Positions 20,019 through 30,878 are shown, counted from the first letter of the stretch. The stretch is DNA of 64,000 bases from Sporosarcina ureae DSM 2281 (GCF_000425545.1 NZ_AUDQ01000001.1:186001-250000); one strand, 5' to 3'. Notes: generated from the sequence alone by a model not told the origin. Numbers and translations: made by a program.

Positions 20019-20052
20019 AAAAAAGCAGTGGAGGAAAAACCCTCCACTGCTT
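20019..20052 (-). terminator. Terminator after the 43-residue membrane protein gene
   Basis: Perfect AAGCAGTGGAGG / CCTCCACTGCTT stem with a T run on the minus strand. Confidence 0.92.
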
Positions 20053-20060
20053 GCGCATAG

Positions 20061-20192
20061 TCATTCGTTATCGTTTTCAGTAAAGAAATTCGGATCCCGC
20101 TGTCTACGCGCACTAACTACAACGGAGACCGCAAACAACGCGATCAGCAACAGGATTACCATCAAAAATATCCAGCCGGCCTGTGTTGCCAT
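20061..20192 (-). CDS. 43-residue single-pass membrane protein
   Basis: Short ORF: N-terminal MATQAGW, a strong hydrophobic helix (about 8-28) and a polar tail with ARRQRDPN and acidic end. Ribosome site AGAGGAGATGAG at good spacing before ATG, and a terminator 9 nt after the stop. It lies 31 nt after yisL on the same strand, so likely its last cistron. No family recognised; function unknown. Confidence 0.72.
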   Translation of the reverse strand: MATQAGWIFLMVILLLIALFAVSVVVSARRQRDPNFFTENDNE

Positions 20193-20222
20193 TTGCTCAT
20201 CTCCTCTAGTAGTCAGTAGTTA

Positions 20223-20597
20223 TTAGGCGAAAAAGTTGAAGCCCATTGGTAATTTGAAACCTATGAACATCGTAGCAAGTAACGCGATGATGAAGAGAAT
20301 CCACATAAGCCCCGTGTTCTTCCCTTTATTTCCACGAACAAGAACCATTTCCATAAATCCGATTGTCAAAATACCGAGGACAAATTTGATGCCATATAGC
20401 ATGGAATCAATAGTCATATGCTTAAAGAATAACGCAGCTCCTGTGATGATGATCAAGACATAGAACAGTCGTAAAATCATATGTGTAATCTTTTTTCCTT
20501 TTGTTCCATTTGCCATACTTGCCGCTACTAAAAATAGTACAATACCTACTACCCATGTAAAAATATGCATGTGGGTTGTATCAGTTAAAAATCCCAT
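20223..20597 (-). CDS. yisL: YisL-like (DUF1516) membrane protein
   Basis: 124 residues with four predicted transmembrane helices. Conserved DUF1516 features: HMHIFTWVVGIVLF at the start, THMILRLFYVLIIITG in the middle, and the glycine-rich KLPMGFNFFA end. The frame extends to a GTG at 20606, but GAGGTGG sits correctly for the ATG at 20597, so that start is used. B. subtilis yisL also neighbours yisK, which lies next upstream here. Function unknown. Confidence 0.85.
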   Translation of the reverse strand: MGFLTDTTHMHIFTWVVGIVLFLVAASMANGTKGKKITHMILRLFYVLIIITGAALFFKHMTIDSMLYGIKFVLGILTIGFMEMVLVRGNKGKNTGLMWILFIIALLATMFIGFKLPMGFNFFA

Positions 20598-20689
20598 TAC
20601 TTCCACCTCATCATTAGTATAGTCGATTGATATTCTACCATATCTTTCAAACTACGACTATTCTGTTGCTTATTTCATAGACCTGCGTA

Positions 20690-21586
20690 TTATTCGAAAC
20701 GGTTAACTAGTGTTCCGATTCCTTCGATGGATACTTTTACTGTATCGCCTTTTTTCAAGTACGTTGGGGGTGTCATACCTTTACCAACACCCGCTGGCGT
20801 ACCTGTTAAGATTACATCACCCGGCTCTAATGTGACGTACTTAGAGATTTCAGCGATCAATTCATCTATTTTAAAAATCATATTGGAAGTATTGCCGTTT
20901 TGGCGCACTTCATCATTCACTTTTGTTACGACGGATAAATTTTGCGGGTTTGGAATTTCGTCTTTTGTCACCACATAAGGCCCCATCGGACAAGAGTCGT
21001 CTAAACTTTTACCTAAGAAGAACTGTTTGTGCTCCGTCTGGATATTGCGTGCTGTAATATCATTACCAATCGTGTAACCAAATACGTAATCATATGCCAG
21101 TTGCTTTGGAATGTTTTTGCCTGTCTTGCTGATCACGACAGCCAATTCTCCTTCATAATCCAATGAATCCGTCACTTCACTATGGATCGATAACGTTTGC
21201 TCGTCCCCTGCGATGGCTGTTGGAGATTTGGTAAATAGCATCAATTTCTCGGGTGCTTTTGATCCAAGTTCCTCCGCATGGTCAAGATAGTTCTTACCCA
21301 CACATAACACGTTTTTAGGTGTGCGTGGAATTGGAGACAACCATTCGATGTCAGTAAACGCACGCTTAAACTCCTCTACGTTTCCTTCAGCTTCAGTTTT
21401 CTCTACCAATTTCCGAACTTCCTCTAAAAAATCCATACCATGGGAAACGCCTTCAATCATCGTTTTCGGGAAATCAGTTTGTTCCAACGCTTCAGCCATT
21501 GCGAGTAAATCCCATACAGCTTCCTCACGTTTAACTTTTGGTCCGAATAAAGTCTGTCCTTCGTAACGGAATGACAATAATTTCAT
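20690..21586 (-). CDS. yisK: FAH-family hydrolase/decarboxylase (YisK)
   Basis: Fumarylacetoacetase-fold protein. Metal site residues are in the DYEGELAVV and GNDITARN regions; GDVILTGTPAGVG is the family end motif. B. subtilis YisK decarboxylates oxaloacetate and associates with Mbl. The frame opens at 21706, but family homology begins at the ATG at 21586 (MKLLSFRYEG), giving 298 residues; the longer N-terminus would overlap the end of the DUF418 gene. Confidence 0.9.
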   Translation of the reverse strand: MKLLSFRYEGQTLFGPKVKREEAVWDLLAMAEALEQTDFPKTMIEGVSHGMDFLEEVRKLVEKTEAEGNVEEFKRAFTDIEWLSPIPRTPKNVLCVGKNYLDHAEELGSKAPEKLMLFTKSPTAIAGDEQTLSIHSEVTDSLDYEGELAVVISKTGKNIPKQLAYDYVFGYTIGNDITARNIQTEHKQFFLGKSLDDSCPMGPYVVTKDEIPNPQNLSVVTKVNDEVRQNGNTSNMIFKIDELIAEISKYVTLEPGDVILTGTPAGVGKGMTPPTYLKKGDTVKVSIEGIGTLVNRFE

Positions 21587-21641
21587 TTCAATACCCAACC
21601 CTTTCCATGTGAATTCACATATTCCTATGTTACGACAAAAT

Positions 21642-22829
21642 CTACTTTTTTTCCTCTTTAACGACGAAATTCTTTCCGTAAGACCACTTCCGCCACACAG
21701 CTTCAAGTGGTCCCATTCGGAATTTCGTTAACCAAACCTGCGCTACAATGAGCTGAATCGCAAAAATTCCGATTGCCAACCATGTGCCGGTCACTATATC
21801 TACTTTACCATATAGACCGACTCCATATGAATAAAATACCATCGTCGCAATCACTGACTGCATAATATACGTTGTAAATGCCATTCTACCAACATTTACA
21901 AAAGGTTGCGTAATATTCTTTAAAAATGGAATTTGAAACAGTAATAAAAATAATGCCCCATATCCAAGCGTCAAAATTGGTCCACCAAATATGGATTGAA
22001 CGAGTAAGATATTTTCGAATTTCGGACCGTCCCAACTCGGGATGTTCTTCAATACGACGCCAATCGGAATGAATACTAGCATGGCCAGTAGCAACTTCCC
22101 TTTCAGCGCATACATACGCTCGATGACTTTGAATTTCGATAATGCAGCACCGAACATAATCAACGGTAAAATGATAAAGACCGCTGTGATCGACCCGATG
22201 ATTTCAAACGTGAAAAATTCATTCAAACGGAAAGCGAAAATATCACCGAACGCACCGTTTGCATAAGCAGCAATCGCTCGTTCGATTTGCTGAACATCTT
22301 CAAATCCATCCAACATATTTGATGAAGTTGCACTACGAGTAAGTGCCAAAATACTGTATAACAATAATGTCGGCACAAAATAAATAACGAACGAAAGTGC
22401 CAGTAACCATTTCTTCGGAATTCGAATCACCGCAATCATGATGAATCCCATGAGCGCATACGTAAACAAAATGTCACCTGACCAAATGAGTACCGCATGC
22501 AACACGCCAAAGATCAGTAGAATTCCCATGCGTCGTGCCATGAATGGTGCGAACTGTGTATTGTTTTTCAATGATTTTTCATACTGCATATTCACACCAT
22601 AGCCAAATAACATGGCGAATAGTGGATAGAAACTAGCTTCTATAAACACATCGATAAAATGAAACATCGACTGCTCATGCGGAACGGTAAACCACGAATA
22701 TGGATCCATATACGCATACGGCGAATGGAAATGTAGCATATTCGCAATCAAAATCCCGAGTAACGCAATTCCTCTCAAGTAATCGAGTGCTTCCACCCGT
22801 TCAGTTAGAGGTGTAGGAGTCAATTTCAA
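21642..22829 (-). CDS. DUF418 multi-pass membrane protein
   Basis: 395 residues with an N-terminal RVEALDYLRGIALLGILIANM helix characteristic of the DUF418/YeiB family, related to acyltransferase-3-like membrane proteins, and about ten hydrophobic segments. The C-terminal DUF418 signature (KFRMGPLEAVWRKWSYGK) is present. The ATG overlaps the addA stop by 4 nt, indicating coupled translation with addA. Substrate unknown. Confidence 0.9.
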   Translation of the reverse strand: MKLTPTPLTERVEALDYLRGIALLGILIANMLHFHSPYAYMDPYSWFTVPHEQSMFHFIDVFIEASFYPLFAMLFGYGVNMQYEKSLKNNTQFAPFMARRMGILLIFGVLHAVLIWSGDILFTYALMGFIMIAVIRIPKKWLLALSFVIYFVPTLLLYSILALTRSATSSNMLDGFEDVQQIERAIAAYANGAFGDIFAFRLNEFFTFEIIGSITAVFIILPLIMFGAALSKFKVIERMYALKGKLLLAMLVFIPIGVVLKNIPSWDGPKFENILLVQSIFGGPILTLGYGALFLLLFQIPFLKNITQPFVNVGRMAFTTYIMQSVIATMVFYSYGVGLYGKVDIVTGTWLAIGIFAIQLIVAQVWLTKFRMGPLEAVWRKWSYGKNFVVKEEKK

Positions 22830-25800
22830 ACGAATTCCTCCTGTAAGCTAATTATTTTTGCTTCGCTGAATAAATAGAGCAACATTTCTTTAATCTCAAT
22901 CGAAAGAATGGATTCCAGTACGTTTTTATACAAATTCAACTGCGTACCATAACGGACTTGCATTTCTTTTGCAATCGCCTGATCAGAATGAAACTTACTC
23001 ATATCATCCGTTTTATAATCAACAAGTACCCACTCGCCGTCTTCATGGAACAGACAGTCGGCAATACCTTGTAGCAACTGGAACTCGCCTTCAACAGCAG
23101 GAAGTGCATAGGTGAACGGTGTTTCCCGCAACACTTGATCGGCTTGCTTCATCCGTTTGCCAAGTGTCGTTTGGAAAAATGCCACAATCGCTTGAATATC
23201 AATCGCAGCCGCTTCTTCTTTCGTCAGCAGTTCACGTCTTTCGAGCTGCTTAACAAATTCCGTTGCACTCGCATGATCTAGTTCCGCCTTCAAATCAAGA
23301 TGCTGCATGACAGTATGCATCGCCGTTCCAATTTCTGCTTTCGTTAATGAACGCTTCTGCAGAAACGATGGCCGTGAATGAAGGTTCGAGATACGTTTTG
23401 TGACGTCAGGTTCCATTTCTTCAAACGGATCGGCATCTCCTCGTTCAATCTCCAGCAACGCAATCCGTTTCAACTCACTGACGGATTGTTTGGAAGACAG
23501 TTCCACTGCAAAGTCAAACGGATAATGTGCATCAAAACGACTTTGCACTTCTTCCACCAACTTCGGATCCGCCACGGCTGTTTCTTGATCGACAGGTATC
23601 CAGTCCTCAATCTCCACTTCATTCGTACTGTGGAAAGCAGAAAACGGGTAGGCATTTACTTCCCATGATGACGGATCATCCATCAGTGCTCCACCAGTCG
23701 TCTTACCAAACTTACCAAAATCCATGTGGCGCGCAACGGCTGGACCTATCCAGTCGAGATAACCGGTTGCCCGTGAACGTGTGTATTCCGGCAGTGGTTC
23801 ATTTTCATCCAACAACTGTGCTTCTTGCCACTTGTTCATCGTCTTTTCAATGTCTTTAACGGAAGCAATCAATTCCAAATGCTCTTTAGCACGTGTCATC
23901 GCTACGTAGAGCACGCGCATTTCCTCTGCCCGCATCTCTAGTTCCTTTTTTTCTTTAATCGCTAGGAACGGCAGCGACGTGAACATAATTCGTTTATCCG
24001 GATCGATCGCTTTGACAGCGAGTCCGAAATGCTGATCAAATAAATACGGATTATGGAAGTCCATTTTATTGAACGGACGTCCCATTCCCGCTAAAAATAC
24101 ATACGGGAACTCCAACCCTTTTGATGAGTGAATGGTCATGATCCGCACGACGTTTTCCTTTTCGCTCATGAACCGTGCTTCCCCGAGATCATCGCCGCGT
24201 TTACGCATGCGGTCGATAAAGCGAAGGAAACGGAACAATCCACGGAAAGACGTCTTTTCATAAGCCATCGCCCGGTCATGTAACGCACGTAGATTGGCTT
24301 GGCGCTGTTTACCGTTCGGCAAGATTCCAACCATTTCATAATAATGCGTATCTTGATATACTTGCCAGATCAATTCGGATAACGAACCGTGCCGCGCCAT
24401 ATTCCGCCAGTCTTCAAGTAATAGGAAAAAGCGTTGAAGTTTTTCCTGTGTAGCAGGGTTCACTCCTGCACCACCTGTCTGCATGAATAATTGCAGTGCT
24501 TCATAAAACGTGGCATTACGATTGACGAGACGAATTTGCGCTAACTCATTTTCGGTCATGCCTACGAATGGCGCACGTAACACCGACACAAGCGGAATAT
24601 CTTGGTATGGATTATCGACGACACGCAATGTATTGAGCATAATCATCACTTCAATAGCGTCAAAATAACCCGAAGATAAGGAGACATAAACAGGTATCCC
24701 AGCGGCTTTTAGTTCATCCGCAATTTCACTCGACCATGTCATCGAGCGCATGAGTATGACAATATCCCTGTATTCGAGTGGACGTTGCTTACCGCTGAAT
24801 GCATCTGCCACCTGCGCCTGCTCATCTTTCCACGCCTTAATCTTCTGTGCAATACATCGCGCTTCTACTTGAGACTTCTTCAGCTCTTGCTGTGCTTCTT
24901 GCTCTTCAGACATGTCCTCTTCTTCATTTTCATACAAAATCGTCAATCCAGCTGAAACGTCTTTTTCGGGATATTGCGCACCGTACTTTAGCGCAGCCGC
25001 ATCGTCATATTCAATTTCTCCAACACGTGTCCCCATGATCTGCCTAAAAATAAAGTTCGTTGCATCGAGCACTTCTTTACGGCTACGGAAGTTGGCATTT
25101 AAGTCGATTTTCAATCCTTGATCCCCTACATCTGATGTAAACCGATCATACTTTCCTAAAAACAAGCCGGGCTCTGCCAGACGGAATCGGTAAATTGACT
25201 GCTTGACGTCCCCTACCATGAATAAATTGCCGTCTGTTTCTCCGCCTTGCTTCACTAACTGCAATATCGCTTCCTGCAAGAAGTTCGTATCTTGATACTC
25301 ATCCACCAATACTTCTGCAAATCGATTTCGGTAATCGTTCGCAATATCAGAAGGAACGCGCTCACCGTCTACTTCTTCGGATAAAATCTGTAACGCATAA
25401 TGCTCGAGATCCGAGAAGTCCACTAAGCCGCGCTCTTCTTTCAATGCTTGGTAACGCGTGGTGAAATCTTCTACCAATCCGACAAGCGTGTGCATAAGTG
25501 GCGCCATCAAACGGATTTCTTCTAATAATCTTGCAGGCGTTCGAGTAAAGTAGGTATCTTTCAATGCATTGACGATTTTCTTCACTTGATCACGCATCGA
25601 TTTACCACGCGCAGCCAAATCTTCGTCACATGAATCTTTACGAATCGTACCTGCCTTGACCCACTTCAACGTCTGGAAGTATGCAAAGGCATCTTCCCAT
25701 TTGCCGTGAAGCATATAGTCAAGTGCTCCATCAATCCACGCTTCATCGGCTTTCGCAGTTTCAAGCAAAGGTAGCGGTCCATCATTCATTTCCGCCACTC

Positions 25801-26530
25801 GTTGTAAATCACGCGTAACCGTTTTCGCCTCTTCAAGCGTATGCTGGATCGATACTTTCAGCGAATCGATGAACGATAAGCCGTCGATCGTCGCATCATC
25901 TCCAATTTCATATTGTTGCGGGATGAGCTCTAGCCACTGTGATGGATTCGGATGTACACGGGAGTAATCATAAAGTTTATCAATCAGCGTCTCGATCGCC
26001 TGGTCATTACGGTCTGCAGTGAAACTATCACTTAGACGATAAATTGCTTCGGGATCCGGCTGACTGTAGGCATCTTCCAAAACAAGTGCAATCGTATCAT
26101 CACGTAAAATCGCTGCCTCGGTTGCATCGGCAATACGGAACCCAGGATCTATATCGAGAACATACGAATACTGCCGAACAACTTGCAGACAAAATGAGTG
26201 CAAGGAAGAAATCTGTGCTTTATTTAGTAGATTCAACTGTCTGCGCAAATGGACGGAAGAAGGATCTTGAACGATCGCTTCCTCGAGCGCACTGGCCATA
26301 CGATGACGCATTTCGGCCGCTGCCGCATTTGTGAACGTCACAACGAGTAACTGATCCACATCTATCGGCTGTTCCGTGTTCAATACTTTTTCAATCATCC
26401 GCGTGATGAGGACTTTTGTTTTCCCTGAACCTGCCGCAGCAGATACGAGAATATCTTTCCCGGACGCGTGGATGGCTTTCCATTGATCGTCCGTAAAGGT
26501 CTCATGTGGCGGCTTATCTGGAATTCGCAT
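22826..26530 (-). CDS. addA: AddA helicase-nuclease subunit
   Basis: Subunit of the AddAB (RecBCD-type) complex that resects double-strand breaks and recognises Chi. 1234 residues. UvrD-like motifs: Walker A SAAAGSGKTKV near residue 30, Walker B VLVDEYQDTN, motif III VGDVKQSIYRFR, and late helicase motifs TIHSSKGLEFP and RVLYVAMTRAKEHL. The C-terminal RecB-type nuclease shows VLVDYKTDD. The start overlaps addB by 17 nt. Relevant both to repair and to recombination of imported DNA. Confidence 0.97.
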   Translation of the reverse strand: MRIPDKPPHETFTDDQWKAIHASGKDILVSAAAGSGKTKVLITRMIEKVLNTEQPIDVDQLLVVTFTNAAAAEMRHRMASALEEAIVQDPSSVHLRRQLNLLNKAQISSLHSFCLQVVRQYSYVLDIDPGFRIADATEAAILRDDTIALVLEDAYSQPDPEAIYRLSDSFTADRNDQAIETLIDKLYDYSRVHPNPSQWLELIPQQYEIGDDATIDGLSFIDSLKVSIQHTLEEAKTVTRDLQRVAEMNDGPLPLLETAKADEAWIDGALDYMLHGKWEDAFAYFQTLKWVKAGTIRKDSCDEDLAARGKSMRDQVKKIVNALKDTYFTRTPARLLEEIRLMAPLMHTLVGLVEDFTTRYQALKEERGLVDFSDLEHYALQILSEEVDGERVPSDIANDYRNRFAEVLVDEYQDTNFLQEAILQLVKQGGETDGNLFMVGDVKQSIYRFRLAEPGLFLGKYDRFTSDVGDQGLKIDLNANFRSRKEVLDATNFIFRQIMGTRVGEIEYDDAAALKYGAQYPEKDVSAGLTILYENEEEDMSEEQEAQQELKKSQVEARCIAQKIKAWKDEQAQVADAFSGKQRPLEYRDIVILMRSMTWSSEIADELKAAGIPVYVSLSSGYFDAIEVMIMLNTLRVVDNPYQDIPLVSVLRAPFVGMTENELAQIRLVNRNATFYEALQLFMQTGGAGVNPATQEKLQRFFLLLEDWRNMARHGSLSELIWQVYQDTHYYEMVGILPNGKQRQANLRALHDRAMAYEKTSFRGLFRFLRFIDRMRKRGDDLGEARFMSEKENVVRIMTIHSSKGLEFPYVFLAGMGRPFNKMDFHNPYLFDQHFGLAVKAIDPDKRIMFTSLPFLAIKEKKELEMRAEEMRVLYVAMTRAKEHLELIASVKDIEKTMNKWQEAQLLDENEPLPEYTRSRATGYLDWIGPAVARHMDFGKFGKTTGGALMDDPSSWEVNAYPFSAFHSTNEVEIEDWIPVDQETAVADPKLVEEVQSRFDAHYPFDFAVELSSKQSVSELKRIALLEIERGDADPFEEMEPDVTKRISNLHSRPSFLQKRSLTKAEIGTAMHTVMQHLDLKAELDHASATEFVKQLERRELLTKEEAAAIDIQAIVAFFQTTLGKRMKQADQVLRETPFTYALPAVEGEFQLLQGIADCLFHEDGEWVLVDYKTDDMSKFHSDQAIAKEMQVRYGTQLNLYKNVLESILSIEIKEMLLYLFSEAKIISLQEEFV

Positions 26531-29500
26531 CTGGATCGATCTCCTTCCTCATCTTTTCTAATGAATCTTCCGGCTTATAGGCCGTATAGTTTCGTGTAGG
26601 CTGTGTCGGATCAGTGCTGTCAAACTGACAAATCGACTGATACGAACAGAACGTGCACGGCATATGTTCTTTCAGGCGGTACGGATAGACTCGTGTATCA
26701 CCTGACAGCATGCCGTCCCCTGCCTGCTGATGTTTCTTACGGACATATGAACGCAAAATATTAATATCTTCAGGAGGTACGACTTTTGAACTCGAATAAA
26801 ACGAGCCGTCTTTCTTTAAGCGCGCTGGAATAATTAATGACTCACTTTCGATGTTGTCATCCATTGCCAACGCAACGTCTGCATCTTCCAGTATATAACC
26901 TTGCATTTTATAGGATTTCAATAATTCTTTTTCCACAGCATCTTCGTTCAACTCTTTCGTCAAACGCAGCATCGGATTGTGAACGTACATATACAACACA
27001 CCAGCGGGATTTGCGTAGACGCCAAGCCAATCTTCCGCATGCTCAAGTGCAACGTCTAAATACGTCAGCATTTGCAACGATAAGCCGTAATACACTTCGG
27101 TCAAGTCAAGTGCACGAGCCGACGATTTATAATCGACTACTCGCAAATACGTTTGTTCGTCTTTTTTCATCGTATCAATTCGGTCGATTCGCCCTCGAAT
27201 ATGCATCTGTTGACCATTTTTTAGATTGATTTCAAGCGGTGCAATTTCTTCATCCGGACCAAAACCTGCTTCGATCGCAATTGGCGTGAAGCTTGAATTA
27301 CGCGCCTGCGACTGTAAGGCACGGATCGTCCGTTGAATGATTTGCATCAACTTTCGTTGAATATATGCATAGCGTTGACTCGACAATAAAATTCGATGGA
27401 AGAACTTCGGCGCGAGTGCATCGATCGCTTCACGGCCTAACTGCCAGCACTGTTCTTTCGTTAACGCAGCCCAAGACAAACCTTGGCGCATGACTTCATC
27501 GGAAACCCACTTCAATGCCGCATGGAATAAATCCCCGATATCCGGTGCTTCAAGCTGGAATTCAAAGCGCTCTTGCAAATTCAGTCCATACGTCGTGAAA
27601 TGTTGGAACGGACAACTGTAATACGATTCTATTCTAGAAACACTCGTTGTAAAGGACGATCCGTATAAACCTGCCGTCAGTTCTGTATCGAGCAATTCGG
27701 TCTTCTGTCGCTTCAATGCTGGTTGTACGATTGACTCTATAACCGAAGACCATAGTGGATCTTCTTTATAATACGCAAGAACCGCTTGCCATTCAGGTGC
27801 GATTTCTTCATGAGTTGACGCTTGTCGCATAATACGAATTGCATAAGATAGAGCTACATCAGGATGTTCGATATAGGCAAGCTTGTCTTCTACTTCGGAC
27901 AATTCCGTTGGCTCCATGACAGCGATCTCGGTAGGTATATTCGATACAATCTGCTGTAATCTAGGAATGTAAAGAGAGGGAATCAACGCTTTCCCTTCCT
28001 CATCCGCAATGGGATAGCTAACAGTCAAACGCGCACTCGCTCCGGTAAACGCACGATATGCCATATATGATTCGCGCATGAGCTGAAGCTTTGTCGTAGG
28101 CGCAAGCGTAATGCCAATTTCACTAAACAACTCTCGGTCACTGTCCGACAGCAACCCTTCGTGATCATTGCGCAGTGGTAATACCCCTTCATTCGCACCA
28201 AGTACAAACACTGCTTCAACACCCATCGAATTAAATAACTCCATAGTTGTCACAGTGACTTGATCGAGCGAAGGCGGAATCAATTTGAATTCAAGTGTAT
28301 CGAAACCTTCATCCAATATTTTAATCGCTTCTGCAATCGGTAGTTGCTTCTCTCCAAACATCAGGACAAACTGATCCAACACATTAATCCAACTCGTCCA
28401 CGCTTGTTCATGTTCCGCTGCTGCTTGCAAACGATTATTCGTATGTTCTGTTTGTTGTAATTCTATAATCTTATCGTAGATACGAAGAGACTCTATTGTG
28501 TAAAACAATGCTTCCGCCACGTCCCGACCAGTACGAGCAGACTGTAACTTCTGCTGCAATTGCTCGATCGGCTCGCGAATCATATTGCGCGTCTCAGCAA
28601 ACTCCGCTTGTGTCGCCAGTTCTTCATCTGTCTGTACAGTACGGACTTTTTCCAGCCCTCTATAGCGACTAACTTTCCAACGCTCTTCATCTTGCCAGCG
28701 AGATTTGCCATGAATTCCTTTAGCCAATACGAAATTCTCCAAGCGGTCTGCCCGCTCTCTCCATACTTGCTTGCTTTCATTTACAGGGAAAAACAGGTCG
28801 GTCTTCACTGCTCTAAACACCGCTTCATATGACCAATCGGTACGCACCGCCTCAAGTAATGAACGCACAAATTCGATCAATGGATGATGAAGCATCGGTT
28901 TCTTCTGACTAATGAACACCGGAATAGCATATTGCGTGAATATGTTCTGAATCAATTCGTTATAGACATCCGGTTGTCGGTTTAACACCGTCATCCCTCG
29001 GTACCGCTTGCCTTCACGCATCATCTTGCGAATCGAACGCGCTACTGCATGAACTTCCGCACGGCGATTCGACGCTTCGATGATCTGGATCGCCCCTTCC
29101 GATTCAAACGATTCAGGAGGATAGTGATCAAACTGCTCTTCCAAATGCGCCAATTCTTGATTCGAAAAGCGCTGCAACTCCGTCAAATGAACGCGTTCTT
29201 CACGATCGACAGACTCACTGTATGCTAGTTGCTGAAGCGTTTCGTACTGTTGCTGCGCAGTATGGAATAATTCATGCGCCCCGTTATGCACTTTTTCCTC
29301 CATTGGCAACACGACCGTCACACGTTTCGTATATTTCATTAATTGCGTAATAATCGTATATTCCTGAGTCGTGAAATCACCGAAGCCGTCTATGTAGATC
29401 GATGCATCTTGTAGCCACTCCGAATGTGCCAACTGATCTGCTAGCGCATTGAGTTGCCCTTCGCTGTCCATATTGGTCGTGCCAAGACGTTCTTCAATTT

Positions 29501-30005
29501 TCTCTAGCAACAACTGCAAGTCATGCGCCTTATCCTGCAAAATCCGTGGTGCTTGCTTATCCGCAAGTGACGCCTTCAGTTCACTAAACGCTTGCTGATC
29601 GATACAATATTTACTGAATTCCTTCATGACGTCACTAATCTGCTCAGCGAATCCATGCTTCGAAGCCGCTTGTTTAAATAACTTGAACGAGTCTTTATTG
29701 TCTTCAAGCACACTGCGGACGAGCATGCGATAGCCGAAGCTGTCTACTTCTTCGCGCGTGATGCCACCCACTTCTTGCAGAACCCGCCACGCCAGTCGTT
29801 TGAATGTCAGGACTTGGGCACGAATCATGCCGGACAGTCCAGATTTGACGGACAGGCTATATTCCATAGAATAAGATAACTGATCGGGTACGATGACGAT
29901 AATAGGCGCCCCCATCGGTCGTTCTTTCAATTCTTGCGCGATTTCTCGCTCAATAAAAGTCGTTTTCCCTGTTCCGGAGCGACCGGTAATAAAGCGAAGC
30001 GTCAT
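26514..30005 (-). CDS. addB: AddB helicase-nuclease subunit
   Basis: 1163 residues. N-terminal nucleotide-binding loop TGRSGTGKTTF, a degenerate helicase core, and a C-terminal nuclease with VVDYKSSARALD. The four iron-sulphur cysteines are visible: one in YYSCPFQHF before the nuclease and three in CTFCSYQSICQF after it. First gene of addB-addA-DUF418; the large upstream gap (30006-30979) holds only repeats. Confidence 0.97.
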   Translation of the reverse strand: MTLRFITGRSGTGKTTFIEREIAQELKERPMGAPIIVIVPDQLSYSMEYSLSVKSGLSGMIRAQVLTFKRLAWRVLQEVGGITREEVDSFGYRMLVRSVLEDNKDSFKLFKQAASKHGFAEQISDVMKEFSKYCIDQQAFSELKASLADKQAPRILQDKAHDLQLLLEKIEERLGTTNMDSEGQLNALADQLAHSEWLQDASIYIDGFGDFTTQEYTIITQLMKYTKRVTVVLPMEEKVHNGAHELFHTAQQQYETLQQLAYSESVDREERVHLTELQRFSNQELAHLEEQFDHYPPESFESEGAIQIIEASNRRAEVHAVARSIRKMMREGKRYRGMTVLNRQPDVYNELIQNIFTQYAIPVFISQKKPMLHHPLIEFVRSLLEAVRTDWSYEAVFRAVKTDLFFPVNESKQVWRERADRLENFVLAKGIHGKSRWQDEERWKVSRYRGLEKVRTVQTDEELATQAEFAETRNMIREPIEQLQQKLQSARTGRDVAEALFYTIESLRIYDKIIELQQTEHTNNRLQAAAEHEQAWTSWINVLDQFVLMFGEKQLPIAEAIKILDEGFDTLEFKLIPPSLDQVTVTTMELFNSMGVEAVFVLGANEGVLPLRNDHEGLLSDSDRELFSEIGITLAPTTKLQLMRESYMAYRAFTGASARLTVSYPIADEEGKALIPSLYIPRLQQIVSNIPTEIAVMEPTELSEVEDKLAYIEHPDVALSYAIRIMRQASTHEEIAPEWQAVLAYYKEDPLWSSVIESIVQPALKRQKTELLDTELTAGLYGSSFTTSVSRIESYYSCPFQHFTTYGLNLQERFEFQLEAPDIGDLFHAALKWVSDEVMRQGLSWAALTKEQCWQLGREAIDALAPKFFHRILLSSQRYAYIQRKLMQIIQRTIRALQSQARNSSFTPIAIEAGFGPDEEIAPLEINLKNGQQMHIRGRIDRIDTMKKDEQTYLRVVDYKSSARALDLTEVYYGLSLQMLTYLDVALEHAEDWLGVYANPAGVLYMYVHNPMLRLTKELNEDAVEKELLKSYKMQGYILEDADVALAMDDNIESESLIIPARLKKDGSFYSSSKVVPPEDINILRSYVRKKHQQAGDGMLSGDTRVYPYRLKEHMPCTFCSYQSICQFDSTDPTQPTRNYTAYKPEDSLEKMRKEIDPDANSR

Positions 30006-30097
30006 GTTTCTCTCCCCTTTCGTTGGATGTTGGATTTATATAAGGTTTTTAAAGTAATTAGTTGTTTTAATCGTCCAAGTGCTTTTGTATTCCGTTT

Positions 30098-30407
30098 CTA
30101 TTTAACCTGCCTAATAAGCGGCGTTCAGTTGTGGTTCTTGCACGTGCTTTTCTTTTTCCTGTTCAATTAGGAGGTTGTGGTTTAGCTAGCGATCTAAGTG
30201 GCAAATTCATTGTACCCACTTCGGCGCTGGTGGATGGCTTTCGCGATGAGCCACAGACAGGAAGTTCGCCTATCTCTGTCTCATCGCTACGCCTACCACA
30301 GCAGGCGCCTTCGTTGCATCGGGTGTAGGGCAGTTCGTATACTTCTTTTTCAAAAATAGAAGATCAGTATCACTAAGTCACTGATTTTATTCTTGTTAGA
30401 ACCACAA
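30098..30407 (-). repeat. Repeat B, second (inverted) copy
   Basis: Inverted copy of 5121-5389. Ends TTGTGGTTCT (30129-30138) and AGAACCACAA (30398-30407) are the same 10-bp inverted ends. Relative to the first copy it carries about 40 extra bases (near 30252-30292), and one stem differs by a paired change (CGGCT/AGCCG becomes TGGCT/AGCCA). Confidence 0.75.
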
Positions 30408-30592
30408 TCAAAATTAAAACTACTCAGTAGCACAGGCACAACTGCGGGGTAGGCCGTGGCCAGGAGACAACTGGCAGCTCCACCGCCAGCTGGCTCCTGG
30501 CTGTAGGCAATCCCCCACGTGCCTGTGCGGGTCCAGAAAGCAAACACTCAGCGACTTCAGCCTCCAACAACCAGTCGAGCAACGACCCCAAC
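30398..30592 (-). repeat. Structured repeat A, third (inverted) copy
   Basis: Inverted copy of the A repeats at 4623 and 4903. The outer arms GCACAGGCAC (30430-30439) and GTGCCTGTGC (30519-30528) are perfect. It abuts repeat B in the same relative order as in the 4903-5389 block. Confidence 0.85.
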
Positions 30593-30670
30593 ACCATATA
30601 TCTTTATATTCACTTGAACTTTCTATAAGAAGATAATTTTCCAAAACACAATGACCAAAACCACCCTGTA

Positions 30671-30878
30671 GTTGATCTGCGTGGAAGGCGGCGACTCCCG
30701 CGGGAATAGCAATCACTTCTGCGATTAAAAGCGAAGCGTTATGAGCATGAGCCTTGAGACCCCGGACAGATGCCTTAATTTCTGCAAGTACACAGAAATA
30801 CGGCAAAGCGAACCCTTCGCTGTTCGCTTGGCTCAAGCCATGCCCGCAGGAAAGCGTCCGCCTGGAACGAAGATCAAC
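30671..30878 (+). repeat. Mosaic structured repeat R5 (core type c)
   Basis: Outer arms GTTGATCT / AGATCAAC. Inner arms GGCGGCGACTCCC and GGAAAGCGTCCGCC. The core has CTTGAG / CTCAAG plus an inserted nested hairpin TGCC-ATTTCTG / CAGAAAT-GGCA and CGAAC / GTTCG. Confidence 0.85.
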